A stretch of DNA of 64,000 nt, from positions 56,638 to 120,637 of the forward strand of contig DHOP01000026.1 of assembly GCA_002407775.1 (NCBI GenBank), written 5' to 3'. Positions 1 through 7,886 of the stretch are shown piece by piece. The notes under the pieces are model-generated. The model was not told where the DNA came from. It searched no databases and saw only the letters and a program-made list of their open reading frames with translations. Source of the DNA: Prevotella sp. UBA5387. GTDB lineage: Bacteria > Bacteroidota > Bacteroidia > Bacteroidales > Bacteroidaceae. The translations under genes and the position numbers were made by a program. Position 1 is the first letter of the stretch; the number at the start of each line of letters is the position of its first letter.

Positions 1-393
1 GCAGCACTTGGTGTAGATGGGGTCTTGGTGACCAGAAACTCCTGCGACCCTTTTAATCGACGTGCCATTCGAGTATCCATGGGCAGTGGCTTTCTTGTAC
101 CATGGACATGGCTCGACCAACCTGTCAGTGAATTACATAGTTATGGTTTTCAAACAGTAGCTACTGCTCTTACCAAAAAATCCATTTCGTTAGACGATCC
201 ACGACTAAAGAAATTGCCTCGCCTTGCTATTGTGATGGGCACTGAAGGTGATGGACTTCCCAAAGAAACCATAGCTCAAACAGACTATGTAGTACGCATA
301 CCCATGGCTCATGGAGTGGACTCACTTAATGTTGCTGCTGCGGCATCCGTTGTTTTTTGGGAACTAAGAAAAAAGCAAGAAAGCCAAGAGTAG
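1..393 (+). CDS. TrmH/SpoU-family RNA 2'-O-methyltransferase, C-terminal part
   Basis: The reading frame is open at the left edge, so the start and N-terminal half lie outside the window. What remains is the SPOUT (trefoil-knot) methyltransferase core, which transfers a methyl group from S-adenosylmethionine to a ribose 2'-OH in rRNA or tRNA. The three SpoU signatures are visible in order: an N/R-rich segment ending RVSMGSGF, the central IVMGTEGDGLP, and the C-terminal IPMAHGVDSLNVAAAASVV that forms the knot and SAM pocket. The protein ends a few residues later, as is normal for the family. The exact target (for example 23S G2251 or a tRNA position) cannot be told from this fragment. The next gene is convergent, so the two are not in an operon. 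Confidence 0.85.
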   Translation, partial: AALGVDGVLVTRNSCDPFNRRAIRVSMGSGFLVPWTWLDQPVSELHSYGFQTVATALTKKSISLDDPRLKKLPRLAIVMGTEGDGLPKETIAQTDYVVRIPMAHGVDSLNVAAAASVVFWELRKKQESQE

Positions 394-468
394 TCTTGTA
401 GCTACGAATATTTGAGGCATAGATACAGGTTTTCATACCCTGTTGGTTAAGACTTGGGGATTGACCGT

Positions 469-1452
469 TCAATGTATCGGTTTTGGAGATACAACGAGAT
501 GGTCACCATCAATGTTCACAAGGAAAAGATGAGGAACGCGAATGGTACGTCCACCAACCTTCTGATGACTATGTGCACTCAACAAGAAACGTCCATTGAA
601 ATCGCGAAAAATCATACCGTGACCATAATTGGGTGGTGTAATGGGCAGTGACTCTTGAATCCAAGGTCCATCGAGTGTGCCACTCTTTGAGTATGCTACG
701 CCTTGAGTATAAACATCAAATACCCAAGAAGTCCAAATCATACCAAGTCTTCCGGTCCTTGTTCTGAATAGATAAGGACCGTCAGTCACCTTATTGGGGT
801 GGACAGAGCCATTCTCCATTTCCTTGCTCCATGGCGAGTCGTACGCGCGAAAAAGCACTTCGCTCTTGCCAATAGTGCCTCCAAGATCATCCTTCAGTTG
901 AATTTTCTCAATTGTCCCGTTCCAGTTGGCAAGCCATTCACCACAATATATCATGTATGGCTTGTCATCACGGTCAACCCAGAAAGTACCATCGAGTGTT
1001 GGTCGGTCTGCAGGCAGGTAAGTGGCATCGCCGAAAAGCCGATAAGGCCCGTCAGGATAGTCGCTAACCAAAACCTGGGATGCACGGCGCTCTATTACAT
1101 TGCCACGCACTGTATCGATTTTTACGGCTTGGTTAGTAAAGGTCGCAAAATAATAATATTTTCCTTTATAGGGATGGATCTCAGCCGCCCAAATCATCGG
1201 ACGAGGCCCCATCCAAGAAGTAGAATCAATATCGACAACATTAAATGGGCCTGTCCACATTTTTAGGTCTTTGCTTTTCCACATCAGACCCCCTGTGCCT
1301 GTCATGTAATATCGTTGCGTTGCTGTATCTGAAAGAATAAAAGGATCACTGAGCCTAATAGAATCCAAAGGCATTGTACGAATAGATTGATGACGCTGGG
1401 CGCTAACGGATAGGCTCATCAGAAAAAGTAACAAGATAGCTGATTTCTTCAT
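469..1452 (-). CDS. Secreted glycoside hydrolase family 43 protein
   Basis: A predicted exported five-bladed beta-propeller hydrolase of 327 aa; GH43 members cleave arabinan, xylan or galactan side chains. A signal peptide (MKKSAILLLFLMSLSVSA, then QR) is clear and there is no lipobox Cys, so the product is probably periplasmic or secreted. The catalytic base is likely Asp36 in SDPFIL, and the pKa-modulating Asp is likely Asp154 in LDGTFWVD. The usual proton-donor segment reads VTDGPYLF, with Asp224 where many GH43 enzymes have Glu. EIHPYKGKYYYF and YMIYCGEW are further family-like strands. The gene stands alone, with no SusC/SusD partner nearby. A TACTTTTG element lies about 50 bp upstream of the start. 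The family is confident; the substrate is not known. Confidence 0.85.
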   Translation of the reverse strand: MKKSAILLLFLMSLSVSAQRHQSIRTMPLDSIRLSDPFILSDTATQRYYMTGTGGLMWKSKDLKMWTGPFNVVDIDSTSWMGPRPMIWAAEIHPYKGKYYYFATFTNQAVKIDTVRGNVIERRASQVLVSDYPDGPYRLFGDATYLPADRPTLDGTFWVDRDDKPYMIYCGEWLANWNGTIEKIQLKDDLGGTIGKSEVLFRAYDSPWSKEMENGSVHPNKVTDGPYLFRTRTGRLGMIWTSWVFDVYTQGVAYSKSGTLDGPWIQESLPITPPNYGHGMIFRDFNGRFLLSAHSHQKVGGRTIRVPHLFLVNIDGDHLVVSPKPIH

Positions 1453-1498
1453 TTCTTAAGTTGTATACTTGGTCAATAAATGGAGTGTTTTAATGGTT

Positions 1499-1506
1499 CA
1501 AAAGTA
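1499..1506 (-). promoter_or_regulatory. Predicted -7 element of the GH43 gene
   Basis: On the minus strand the bases read TACTTTTG, a match to the Bacteroidota -7 consensus TAnnTTTG. It would place the transcript start about 40 nt upstream of the GH43 ATG. I did not identify a convincing -33 element. Confidence 0.5.
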
Positions 1507-1720
1507 CAACTATTTATTATATGGTGCAAGGACATACAATTATTTAAGTTCCCACCCAATTGAAAACTGCATTTTGGCATAATTCTATTGCTAAATAACC
1601 AAATAGCTTTTCATAATCATTATTCACTTAATGGATTGAAAGGTGACTTTGCTTCTGATAACTATTCATTAAGGAACGAATAACACATTATTCTTCTATT
1701 CGATATTTTTTCGATATTGC

Positions 1721-1751
1721 TTGGCATTTAAGGAAAAGATCTTTACTTTTG
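1721..1751 (+). promoter_or_regulatory. Predicted promoter of pncA
   Basis: A TTGG -33 element (1721-1724) is followed after 19 bp by TACTTTTG (1744-1751), fitting the Bacteroidota primary sigma pattern. The expected transcript start near 1756 lies 28 nt before the ATG at 1784. Confidence 0.6.
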
Positions 1752-1783
1752 CTAGATAAACAAAGATTTAATTGCTTTATGAT

Positions 1784-2341
1784 ATGACAAAAATGCTACT
1801 TATCGTAGATCCACAGATAGACTTTATCACAGGAAATTTGCCCGTACCTGGGGCTTCGGAAGCCATGGACAAACTATCTAAATACGTAAGTGAACACAAT
1901 GATGACTACACGGTGAGAATCGTAACATCTGACTGGCATCCATATAACCATTGCTCATTCAGCCGCAAAGGCGGTCCATGGCCTTCACATTGTGTGCAAC
2001 ACTCTGTTGGTGCTGCTATATGGCAACCACTGGTAGATGCACTCAATCTGTCACGCGGAGGCTACACCCTATTATATAAAGGCACTCGTGTAGACAAAGA
2101 GGAGTATTCCATTATGCAGAATGCAGACTCTGCTACTGTTATCATCAGGCTTATCAATGCCCTCAAAATAGGACAAATAGATCTTTGTGGACTAGCAGGA
2201 AATGTTTGTGTGCTCGACACAGCAAAGGATCTCCTCGCAATTTTTGGCTCAGAAAAGCTTCACATACTTACAGGCTACACCCCATCATTAGATGATGGCT
2301 CTGAACTGAAAGACTTTATTGCATCTAATGGTCTTTCTTAA
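1784..2341 (+). CDS. pncA: Nicotinamidase, isochorismatase-like hydrolase
   Basis: Hydrolyses nicotinamide to nicotinate and ammonia in the NAD salvage pathway, in the cytoplasm. The Asp-Lys-Cys catalytic triad is visible: Asp9 in LIVDPQIDF, Lys99 in YKGTRVDKEEYS and Cys142 in LAGNVCVLDTA. The metal site is Asp50 and His52 in SDWHP, plus His69 in WPSHCVQH. The full length of 185 aa is normal. I chose the ATG at 1784. The open frame extends four codons upstream to a TTG at 1772, but the ATG fits the promoter and gives the usual MLLIVDPQ N-terminus. It is divergent from the GH43 gene and apparently a single-gene unit. Confidence 0.92.
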   Translation: MTKMLLIVDPQIDFITGNLPVPGASEAMDKLSKYVSEHNDDYTVRIVTSDWHPYNHCSFSRKGGPWPSHCVQHSVGAAIWQPLVDALNLSRGGYTLLYKGTRVDKEEYSIMQNADSATVIIRLINALKIGQIDLCGLAGNVCVLDTAKDLLAIFGSEKLHILTGYTPSLDDGSELKDFIASNGLS

Positions 2342-2384
2342 TAGTCCTCATCTGCTACACATTGATAATTCGCAGACACCAAGG

Positions 2385-2404
2385 CACTCCTCTTCAAAGG
2401 AGTG
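2385..2404. terminator. Hairpin downstream of pncA
   Basis: CACTCCT and AGGAGTG form a 7-bp stem with a 6-nt loop just after pncA. The tail is A/T-rich rather than a clean T run, so it is a weak terminator or an mRNA 3' end structure. Confidence 0.45.
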
Positions 2405-2423
2405 TATCATTATTATAGAAAAA

Positions 2424-2450
2424 GCGCAGACTCCACTAGGGAGCCTGCGC
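2424..2450 (-). terminator. Terminator hairpin between pncA and the convergent gene
   Basis: GCGCAG pairs with CTGCGC, then CTCC with GGAG across one mismatch, leaving a 4-nt loop. On the minus strand the stem is followed by TTTTTCTATAAT, so it most likely ends the transcript of the small secreted protein gene. It may also act for pncA from the other side. Confidence 0.65.
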
Positions 2451-2501
2451 TCTATTGTCTCTCTCAAATTTTTATACTTGCTTGTTTAGCATTGTATTTG
2501 C

Positions 2502-2897
2502 TTATTTCAGCAATCCACGGTTGTTCAAAGTAAGGTTCAACAAGGTTGAGAACTTTTGATACTGCTTGCTATTGAGCACGTAGCTCATATACTTCAGTTC
2601 CTTTCCAGCTGCTTCCTTAACCAAATCCTGACGCTCAGAAGCATCAGCATTCTCAACTGACTTTACCTCATTGACAAACTTATTATGAATAAGTTCTACA
2701 GCGTTCATCTGGTAATCGTTGAGTTGCAATATAGAGCCCAGTGTGGAATAATTGAGTGTCATGTCATAGTTCTGCACCATGTTTGCAACTGTTACCTCTG
2801 GAGTCTTCTTACCATTCTCTTTGTTTCCGTCACCGTTTGCTGCGAAAGTTGCTGTCATTGACAGCATAGCTACTAATGTTAATACAATCTTTTTCAT
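2502..2897 (-). CDS. Small secreted helical protein of unknown function
   Basis: A 131-residue exported protein that I do not assign to a characterised family. The start at 2897 gives a clean signal peptide (MKKIVLTLVAMLSMTATFAA). The frame runs on to an earlier ATG at 2945, but that would put 16 charged residues before the signal and is unlikely. The mature part is predicted all-helical. Its segments ILQLNDYQMNAVELIHNKF and SKQYQKFSTLLNLTLNN recall the LTxxQ-type repeats of Spy/CpxP periplasmic chaperones, as a resemblance only. A TATCTTTG element on the minus strand near 2991 gives an 80-nt leader. Single-gene unit, convergent with pncA. Confidence 0.7.
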   Translation of the reverse strand: MKKIVLTLVAMLSMTATFAANGDGNKENGKKTPEVTVANMVQNYDMTLNYSTLGSILQLNDYQMNAVELIHNKFVNEVKSVENADASERQDLVKEAAGKELKYMSYVLNSKQYQKFSTLLNLTLNNRGLLK

Positions 2898-2983
2898 TTC
2901 TTTCTTTTTTACTGCCTGTCCTTCATCTTTTTGACAGGCTCTCATTAATTGTTATCCTGTGGTATCAATCTTGATTACCGATG

Positions 2984-2991
2984 CAAAGATA
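2984..2991 (-). promoter_or_regulatory. Predicted -7 element, small secreted protein gene
   Basis: The minus strand reads TATCTTTG, matching TAnnTTTG. It lies about 87 bp before the chosen start at 2897, giving a long leader. Confidence 0.5.
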
Positions 2992-3146
2992 GTAAGTTTA
3001 AGGTATCAAAACAAGGGAAATAGTAAATTGTGTTCGCAAACAGTTTATATTTTGATTCAAATCAAGAATGATGACAAGTCTAAGGGTTCAAAAAGTAGGA
3101 ATATAACAAAAAATAGTTGAAAGGCTATATTAAGGGAAAAAAAGGC

Positions 3147-3154
3147 TATCTTTG
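3147..3154 (+). promoter_or_regulatory. Predicted -7 element of slyD
   Basis: TATCTTTG matches TAnnTTTG and lies 30 bp before the slyD ATG. No good -33 element at 19-21 bp was seen. Confidence 0.5.
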
Positions 3155-3184
3155 CACCTATTATTAATATTAAAAGTATAAAAG

Positions 3185-3823
3185 ATGAGACCTAACAAAT
3201 ATATTCATGCACAATACAAGCTCTATGACACAACTGATGGCGAGCCACAGCTTATAGAGGAGACCCAGGAAGGAAACCCATTTGAGTTTGTCACAGGTTT
3301 GGGTGTACTTCTTGATGCTTTCGAAGAGCAAGTAATAGAGCTGGAGACGGAAAGCAACTTTGACTTTACTCTCTCCCCCGCACAAGCTTACGGAGAATAT
3401 TCCGAAGAGAATGTACTTGACTTGGATAAGGAAATTTTCAATGTAGACGGGCACTTTGACGACAGAAACGTCCATGAGGATTCCATTATTCCTCTCCAGA
3501 ACGAAGAAGGACAGCGCTTCAATGGGCGTGTGTTGGAAGTAACTTCCGACAAGGTTAAGATTGATTTGAACCATCCATTGGCAGGTCGGACATTGAACTT
3601 TAAAGGTAAGATATTGGTAAATCGCGAACCAACAAGCGAGGAATTGACGAAGTATGTTCAAATGCTTTCGGGCAATGGCTGCGGTGAAGGATGCGAGTGT
3701 GGAGGCCATTGTGGCAGCGGAGACAATGAAGAAGGTTGCTGTGGCAAGCACGACCATGATGATGAACATTGTGGACACCATCATCATGAAGACGGCCATT
3801 GTTGTGGAAAACATAAAGGCTAA
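3185..3823 (+). CDS. slyD: SlyD-like FKBP-type peptidyl-prolyl isomerase with a metal-binding tail
   Basis: Cytoplasmic prolyl isomerase and chaperone of 212 aa. The FKBP domain (about residues 1-70 and 125-150) is interrupted by the insert-in-flap chaperone domain, as in SlyD; typical segments are SPAQAYGEYSEENV and LNHPLAGRTLNFKGKI. The last 50 residues form a Cys/His-rich tail with 9 Cys and 10 His, including an HHHH run and CC pairs. In Escherichia coli SlyD a comparable tail binds nickel and helps hydrogenase maturation. That role is inference here, since no nickel enzyme gene lies in the window. Antisense reading frames over the tail are composition artefacts. Confidence 0.9.
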   Translation: MRPNKYIHAQYKLYDTTDGEPQLIEETQEGNPFEFVTGLGVLLDAFEEQVIELETESNFDFTLSPAQAYGEYSEENVLDLDKEIFNVDGHFDDRNVHEDSIIPLQNEEGQRFNGRVLEVTSDKVKIDLNHPLAGRTLNFKGKILVNREPTSEELTKYVQMLSGNGCGEGCECGGHCGSGDNEEGCCGKHDHDDEHCGHHHHEDGHCCGKHKG

Positions 3824-4091
3824 GGAAACCACTGTAGCAAGAGTCACGAAGAATATACTTGTTTCTGTTCCCACTCAATAGCGAAATAATGCTATAGGGG
3901 CAACTACAGAGTTGATTCGGCTTATAATATCAAATTGAACAACAGGTTCTTTCGCTTGATTTTCGACATCTATTGATTTGTTTAGCAACTAAATAGAAGG
4001 AATGACTCTTGACGCAAGCCTATTGCCTATTTATTGACAAGAGCATTACAATACTTTCTGTAGATTATTACACAAACAACAAGGAGTTATT
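3824..4091. other. Spacer slyD-aroC
   Basis: No reading frame or strong hairpin was recognised. The last bases hold an AAGGAG ribosome-binding-like sequence (4081-4086), unusually clear for this genome, 5 nt before the aroC ATG. Confidence 0.4.
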
Positions 4092-5171
4092 ATGATGAGA
4101 AATACATTTGGCAACATCTTCACTCTGACAACCTTTGGCGAGAGTCATGGGGAAGCTATTGGCGGCATCGTAGACGGTATGCCTGCGGGAATAGATATAG
4201 ACATGGACTTCATCCAGCACGAGTTGGACCGGCGTAAGCCTGGTCAAAGTCGTATTACGACACAACGCAAGGAACCGGACCAGGTCAGACTACTCAGTGG
4301 AGTGTTTGAAGGAAAAACTACAGGAACGCCAATTGGGTTTATGGTTTTTAACGAAAACCAGCATCCAAATGACTATAATAATCTTACAGGTCTTTTTCGC
4401 CCTTCACATGCAGACTATACGTACTATAACAAATATGGCCTGAGAGACCATCGTGGTGGCGGACGTTCTTCTGCTCGCATTACGTTAAGTCGAGTTGTGG
4501 CAGGGGCTTTGGCTAAACTCGTCTTACGACAACTGGGAATATCCATCCAAGCCTATACTACACAGGTGGGCAATATTAAATTGGAGCGCGACTATCATCT
4601 CTACGACCTTTCACAGATCGAAAGCAGTATCGTGAGATGTCCCGATGCGGAGAAATCCAAGGAAATGGAAGCACTAATCCTGGAAACAAAATATGCTGGT
4701 GACACTATAGGCGGAGTCATTACATGTGTTGTCAAGGGCTGTCCCGTAGGCTTGGGTGAGCCCGAATTTGGCAAATTACATGCTCAACTCAGCGGAGCAA
4801 TGCTCAGCATCAATGCTGTAAAGGGTTTTGAAATCGGAGAAGGGTTTGCCGGAGTGAGTGCTCACGGAAGTGAGCAAAATGATGTTTTCATCAACAAGGA
4901 TGGACATGTCACTACAAAAACCAATCATAGTGGAGGTATTCAAGGCGGCATCTCTAATGGGCAAGACATCTATTTCCGCGTTGCATTTAAGGCCGTATCC
5001 ACGTTGCTAAGAGAACAACATACGGTAGACATCAATGGAGAGGAGACAACTTTCTCTGCTCGAGGACGCCATGACCCATGTGTTTTACCGCGTGCAGTGC
5101 CCATTGTGGAAGCCATGACAGCCATGGTCCTCTTGGACAACTACCTCATAGGTAAAACCACTCACTTCTGA
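4092..5171 (+). CDS. aroC: Chorismate synthase
   Basis: Last step of the shikimate pathway: converts 5-enolpyruvylshikimate-3-phosphate to chorismate, using reduced FMN. The protein is 359 aa, typical for the family. The signatures are present: FGESHGEAIGGIVDG near the N-terminus, GGGRSSARITLSRV around residue 120, and the C-terminal RHDPCVLPRAVPIVEAM. Two adjacent ATG codons occur (4092 and 4095); either could be used with the AAGGAG sequence upstream. The gene stands alone and ends in a strong terminator. aroB lies elsewhere in this window (about 35.9 kb), so the pathway genes are scattered. Confidence 0.96.
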   Translation: MMRNTFGNIFTLTTFGESHGEAIGGIVDGMPAGIDIDMDFIQHELDRRKPGQSRITTQRKEPDQVRLLSGVFEGKTTGTPIGFMVFNENQHPNDYNNLTGLFRPSHADYTYYNKYGLRDHRGGGRSSARITLSRVVAGALAKLVLRQLGISIQAYTTQVGNIKLERDYHLYDLSQIESSIVRCPDAEKSKEMEALILETKYAGDTIGGVITCVVKGCPVGLGEPEFGKLHAQLSGAMLSINAVKGFEIGEGFAGVSAHGSEQNDVFINKDGHVTTKTNHSGGIQGGISNGQDIYFRVAFKAVSTLLREQHTVDINGEETTFSARGRHDPCVLPRAVPIVEAMTAMVLLDNYLIGKTTHF

Positions 5172-5197
5172 TTTGGAGTACCAGGGATAATAATTTA

Positions 5198-5230
5198 GGC
5201 GCAATCTGTTTAGACAGATTGCGCCTTTTG
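5198..5230 (+). terminator. Rho-independent terminator of aroC
   Basis: A perfect 12-bp stem (GGCGCAATCTGT with its complement) and a TTAG loop, followed by TTTTG. Confidence 0.85.
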
Positions 5231-5517
5231 CTTATTAATGAGCATTGGTTACCTCAACTTTATGTATTGGTCCAGGAGCTTATGGTCTTATGAACTCAAA
5301 AGAATAAAATTGGAAAAATATAAAGGCTTTATTATTGAAAAGAGCAAACGGTTTCTCCTTTCATCCGACTCCTGTGTCAAATGCTTGTGATTTACGCTGA
5401 TTTGGCAATCTTCAAGAATTCTACAACAAGAACCAACACTTAGAAAATAATGCACATTTTTGTATTCAGATGATTACAATTTAACATTTCAACCCATTAC
5501 AAATCAAATTAATATCG

Positions 5518-5632
5518 TATATTTGCCCAATAAAATAGATTGGGATTTGTGAAAACCCCATGATATTTTTGTTAAGTCTAGTTTAGTTTTTGTGTTGGTT
5601 GGGGGCTGTCTTCATGACAACCCCCACTTTTT
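5518..5632 (+). ncRNA. Candidate small non-coding RNA between aroC and pyrD
   Basis: A TATATTTG -7 element (5518-5525) precedes about 100 nt without a reading frame. These end in a second rho-independent terminator, GGGGG-c-TGTC / GACA-a-CCCCC (5601-5625), followed by ACTTTTT. aroC already has its own terminator 370 bp upstream, so this one probably ends a separate transcript. Other parts also fold: CCCAAT/ATTGGG at 5526-5544, and nested arms at 5574-5587 with 5644-5657. No known family (6S, SRP, tmRNA, RNase P) was recognised. No proper -33 element was found. The call is inference from layout. Confidence 0.4.
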
Positions 5633-5657
5633 GTCAACCAATGACTAAACTTGACTT
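5574..5657. repeat. Nested imperfect inverted repeat downstream of pyrD
   Basis: Outer arms AAGTCTAGTTTAGT (5574-5587) and ACTAAACTTGACTT (5644-5657) pair 13 of 14. Inside them, TTGGTT pairs with AACCAA, and the G5/C5 terminator hairpin sits at the centre. The repeat ends 7 nt before the pyrD stop, so it would also form the 3' structure of the pyrKD message. Confidence 0.6.
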
Positions 5658-5664
5658 GGCAGCC

Positions 5665-6570
5665 TTAAACTACCCCAACTATTTCGTTTAAGCTTTTGCA
5701 TCCATGCTGATCTAGCCATTCCGCAATGCCATTCTTCACTTTTACAGTCACGGTAGGATCAATGAAATTGGCTGTACCAATTTCTATTGCCGATGCACCA
5801 GCCATGAAAAACTCAATTGCATCCTCGGCATTCATAATGCCACCAAGTCCAATAACTGGTATATTTACGGCATGAGATACCTCCCAAACCATGCGTACGG
5901 CGATAGGCTTCACTGCCGGACCACTTAGCCCACCAGTGCCAATACTAAGTTTCGGGCGACGATGCTCGATGTCAATAGCCATTCCTACCAGTGTGTTGAT
6001 AAGCGAGACAGAATCTGCCCCTTCCGCTTCACATGCACGAGCAATGTCGGCAATACTGGTCACATTAGGTGAAAGCTTAACAATAAGCGTCTTGTTATAT
6101 ACACGGCGAACAGCTTTAACTACACTAGCTGCCCCCTCGCAGGTCACTCCAAAAGCCATCCCCCCATCCTTAACATTTGGGCAGGAAATATTCAACTCAA
6201 TGGCAGGAATCCCATCCAACGCATCAATGCGAGCAGCACAAGCGGCATAACTTTCAGGCGAATGTCCGCTTACGTTGACTATCATCTGCGTTTTGATATC
6301 TTTAATCTGTGGATAGATATGGTCACAGAAATAGTCCACGCCCTTATTTTGCAACCCAACGCAATTAAGCATACCTGCTGGCGTCTCGGCCATACGTGGG
6401 TAATCGTTACCCTCCCGTGGCTCATAGGTGGTACCTTTCACGATGATAGCACCTATCTCCTCAAGTGGCACAAGGTCTTGAAACTCCAATCCATACCCGA
6501 AAGTGCCGCTTGCCGTCATCACAGGGTTGGTAAGTTGGAGATGATTTATCTTTACATTTAGGTCTACCAT
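5665..6570 (-). CDS. pyrD: Dihydroorotate dehydrogenase, class 1B catalytic subunit
   Basis: Oxidises dihydroorotate to orotate in pyrimidine synthesis; in class 1B electrons pass from its FMN to the PyrK subunit and on to NAD+. A TIM barrel of 301 aa. The catalytic base is Cys130 in ELNISCPN, as expected for class 1 enzymes of the B type. Other markers are TNPVMTASGTFG near the N-terminus and VIGLGGIMNAEDAIEF in the phosphate-binding C-terminal part. The start overlaps the end of pyrK by 7 nt, indicating translational coupling and a fixed 1:1 complex. Confidence 0.95.
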   Translation of the reverse strand: MVDLNVKINHLQLTNPVMTASGTFGYGLEFQDLVPLEEIGAIIVKGTTYEPREGNDYPRMAETPAGMLNCVGLQNKGVDYFCDHIYPQIKDIKTQMIVNVSGHSPESYAACAARIDALDGIPAIELNISCPNVKDGGMAFGVTCEGAASVVKAVRRVYNKTLIVKLSPNVTSIADIARACEAEGADSVSLINTLVGMAIDIEHRRPKLSIGTGGLSGPAVKPIAVRMVWEVSHAVNIPVIGLGGIMNAEDAIEFFMAGASAIEIGTANFIDPTVTVKVKNGIAEWLDQHGCKSLNEIVGVV

Positions 6571-7337
6571 AACAACTTCTTAATATTAAACACTGGTCCT
6601 TCGGTGCAGACACAAAGATTTCCTTCATCAGTTTTCTCTACACAACAGAGACATGCCCCGATTCCACACGCCATTAAATTTTCCAATGACGCCTCACACT
6701 GGATGTTCTTTTCCCTAGCATACCTTGCAACGGAAGCCATCATAGGCTTAGGCCCACAAGTTTGGATAAAGTCAAAATGATCAGTCCTAAGCACTGAGTG
6801 ATCAGTTACAAAGCCCCCCTCTCCTAGAGAAGCATCTTCCGTAGTGATGAACACTTGACCCAAGTCTTGGAACTGTTCAAGTTCCAAAATGTCTTTTGCT
6901 GAACGTGCTCCTAGAAGAAAATTTGGCACAATACCAGCATCGAGAAGTAGTTGACCTTGAAATAAAAGTGGTGCAACACCAACACCTCCACCTACAAGTA
7001 GTACACGTTTGCCATGAAATTGTTCAGGCCCAGTGAAACCATTTCCAAGTGGAAAAAGACAATTGAGTGTATCGCCACTATGCACTTGGGCCAATTCCCT
7101 TGTACCATCTCCCACAGCCGCTACGAGTAACCAAAGCTCGTTGCTTGACAAATCAACATAATTGATAGATATAGGGCGACGCAACATTGTACTAGTCGAA
7201 TGATCAATTCGCACCTGAACAAACTGACCTGGGAGCATTGCGGGAAATGATTCGTCCTGAGTCAGTTTGATTAAAACATGTTTAGGGCTTAACTTTTCTA
7301 TCGAAGTCACTCTCAGGTCACGACAGTATTTCTTCAT
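6564..7337 (-). CDS. pyrK: Dihydroorotate dehydrogenase electron-transfer subunit
   Basis: Iron-sulfur flavoprotein partner of PyrD, 257 aa. The N-terminal flavin domain carries RRPISINYV (FAD binding) and VLLVGGGVGVAPLLF (NAD-binding Rossmann turn). The C-terminal [2Fe-2S] site is the Cys cluster CGIGACLCC followed by LCVC. It is first in a two-gene pyrKD unit and overlaps pyrD by 7 nt. A TAACTTTG element on the minus strand about 30 bp upstream of the ATG probably drives both genes. Confidence 0.94.
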   Translation of the reverse strand: MKKYCRDLRVTSIEKLSPKHVLIKLTQDESFPAMLPGQFVQVRIDHSTSTMLRRPISINYVDLSSNELWLLVAAVGDGTRELAQVHSGDTLNCLFPLGNGFTGPEQFHGKRVLLVGGGVGVAPLLFQGQLLLDAGIVPNFLLGARSAKDILELEQFQDLGQVFITTEDASLGEGGFVTDHSVLRTDHFDFIQTCGPKPMMASVARYAREKNIQCEASLENLMACGIGACLCCVEKTDEGNLCVCTEGPVFNIKKLLW

Positions 7338-7365
7338 AAAATAATCTTGAGTGGATTAACTTTTG

Positions 7366-7373
7366 CAAAGTTA
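7366..7373 (-). promoter_or_regulatory. Predicted -7 element of pyrKD
   Basis: The minus strand reads TAACTTTG, followed by about 29 nt to the pyrK ATG. Confidence 0.55.
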
Positions 7374-7412
7374 GGCAATTTTTTAAGGAAGAAATCACTG
7401 CCATTTAAAAAG

Positions 7413-7886
7413 TTATCGCTTTGGCTCGAAAGTCTCCCACGTTTGATCATCGTAAAAAATACGAATCTCAGTAATTTGTCTTTGAGGCTTGTCAATATAT
7501 TTTACGATAGTTTTAGCCGCATTCACAGGTAATTGTGACTGGGGTGAACGCGAAATAACCTCATGTGAGTCAAAGAGGGTGGGAGCAACAGCAGAAGGTT
7601 GGACATCCAACAAAGAAGATGAAGGATCTAATTTTTCACTTGACGAAGATAATGTCTCAGCTTTTTCATTGACATACATCGGCTCTTTTCCAAACATGAT
7701 CCATTCTACAGAAATAGTAGGAATCTGATCATGGATAGATTCAATCATTTGAAGAGTTGGTCTTGTTCGTCCATTAAAAACTCCACTTAGGGAACCTTCA
7801 GATATACCAGTAAACTGTGCAAACTCTTTTTGAGACATTTGCTTGCTGTCCATAATCTGTCTAATTCGATCTTTCATTTCACTCAT
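7413..7886 (-). CDS. XRE-family helix-turn-helix protein
   Basis: A 157-aa DNA-binding protein. Residues 5-60 form a Cro/C1-type helix-turn-helix: RIRQIMDSKQMSQKEFAQFT, then GISEGSLSGVFNGRTRPT as the recognition helix region. Residues 75-125 are Ser/Pro-rich and probably a flexible linker. The C-terminal 30 residues (KYIDKPQRQITEIRIFYDD) may be a small effector or dimer domain; I do not recognise it. The target genes are unknown. It stands apart from pyrKD (75 bp gap) and is preceded by a long AT-rich spacer holding several TTTGCAAA-type sites. These could be its own operators, which is inference. Confidence 0.8.
   Translation of the reverse strand: MSEMKDRIRQIMDSKQMSQKEFAQFTGISEGSLSGVFNGRTRPTLQMIESIHDQIPTISVEWIMFGKEPMYVNEKAETLSSSSEKLDPSSSLLDVQPSAVAPTLFDSHEVISRSPQSQLPVNAAKTIVKYIDKPQRQITEIRIFYDDQTWETFEPKR

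Noticed and set aside
799..1266. Plus-strand open frame of 155 codons inside the GH43 gene
   Set aside because: It overlaps a gene with signal peptide and family motifs on the other strand and has no recognisable product.
3170..3881. Long open frames antisense and out of frame over slyD
   Set aside because: They arise from the His/Cys-rich codons of the tail; the SlyD frame has clear family motifs and a promoter.
5518..5657. Known RNAs (6S, SRP RNA, tmRNA, RNase P) for the transcript near 5.5 kb
   Set aside because: None of their conserved sequence blocks or sizes fits.
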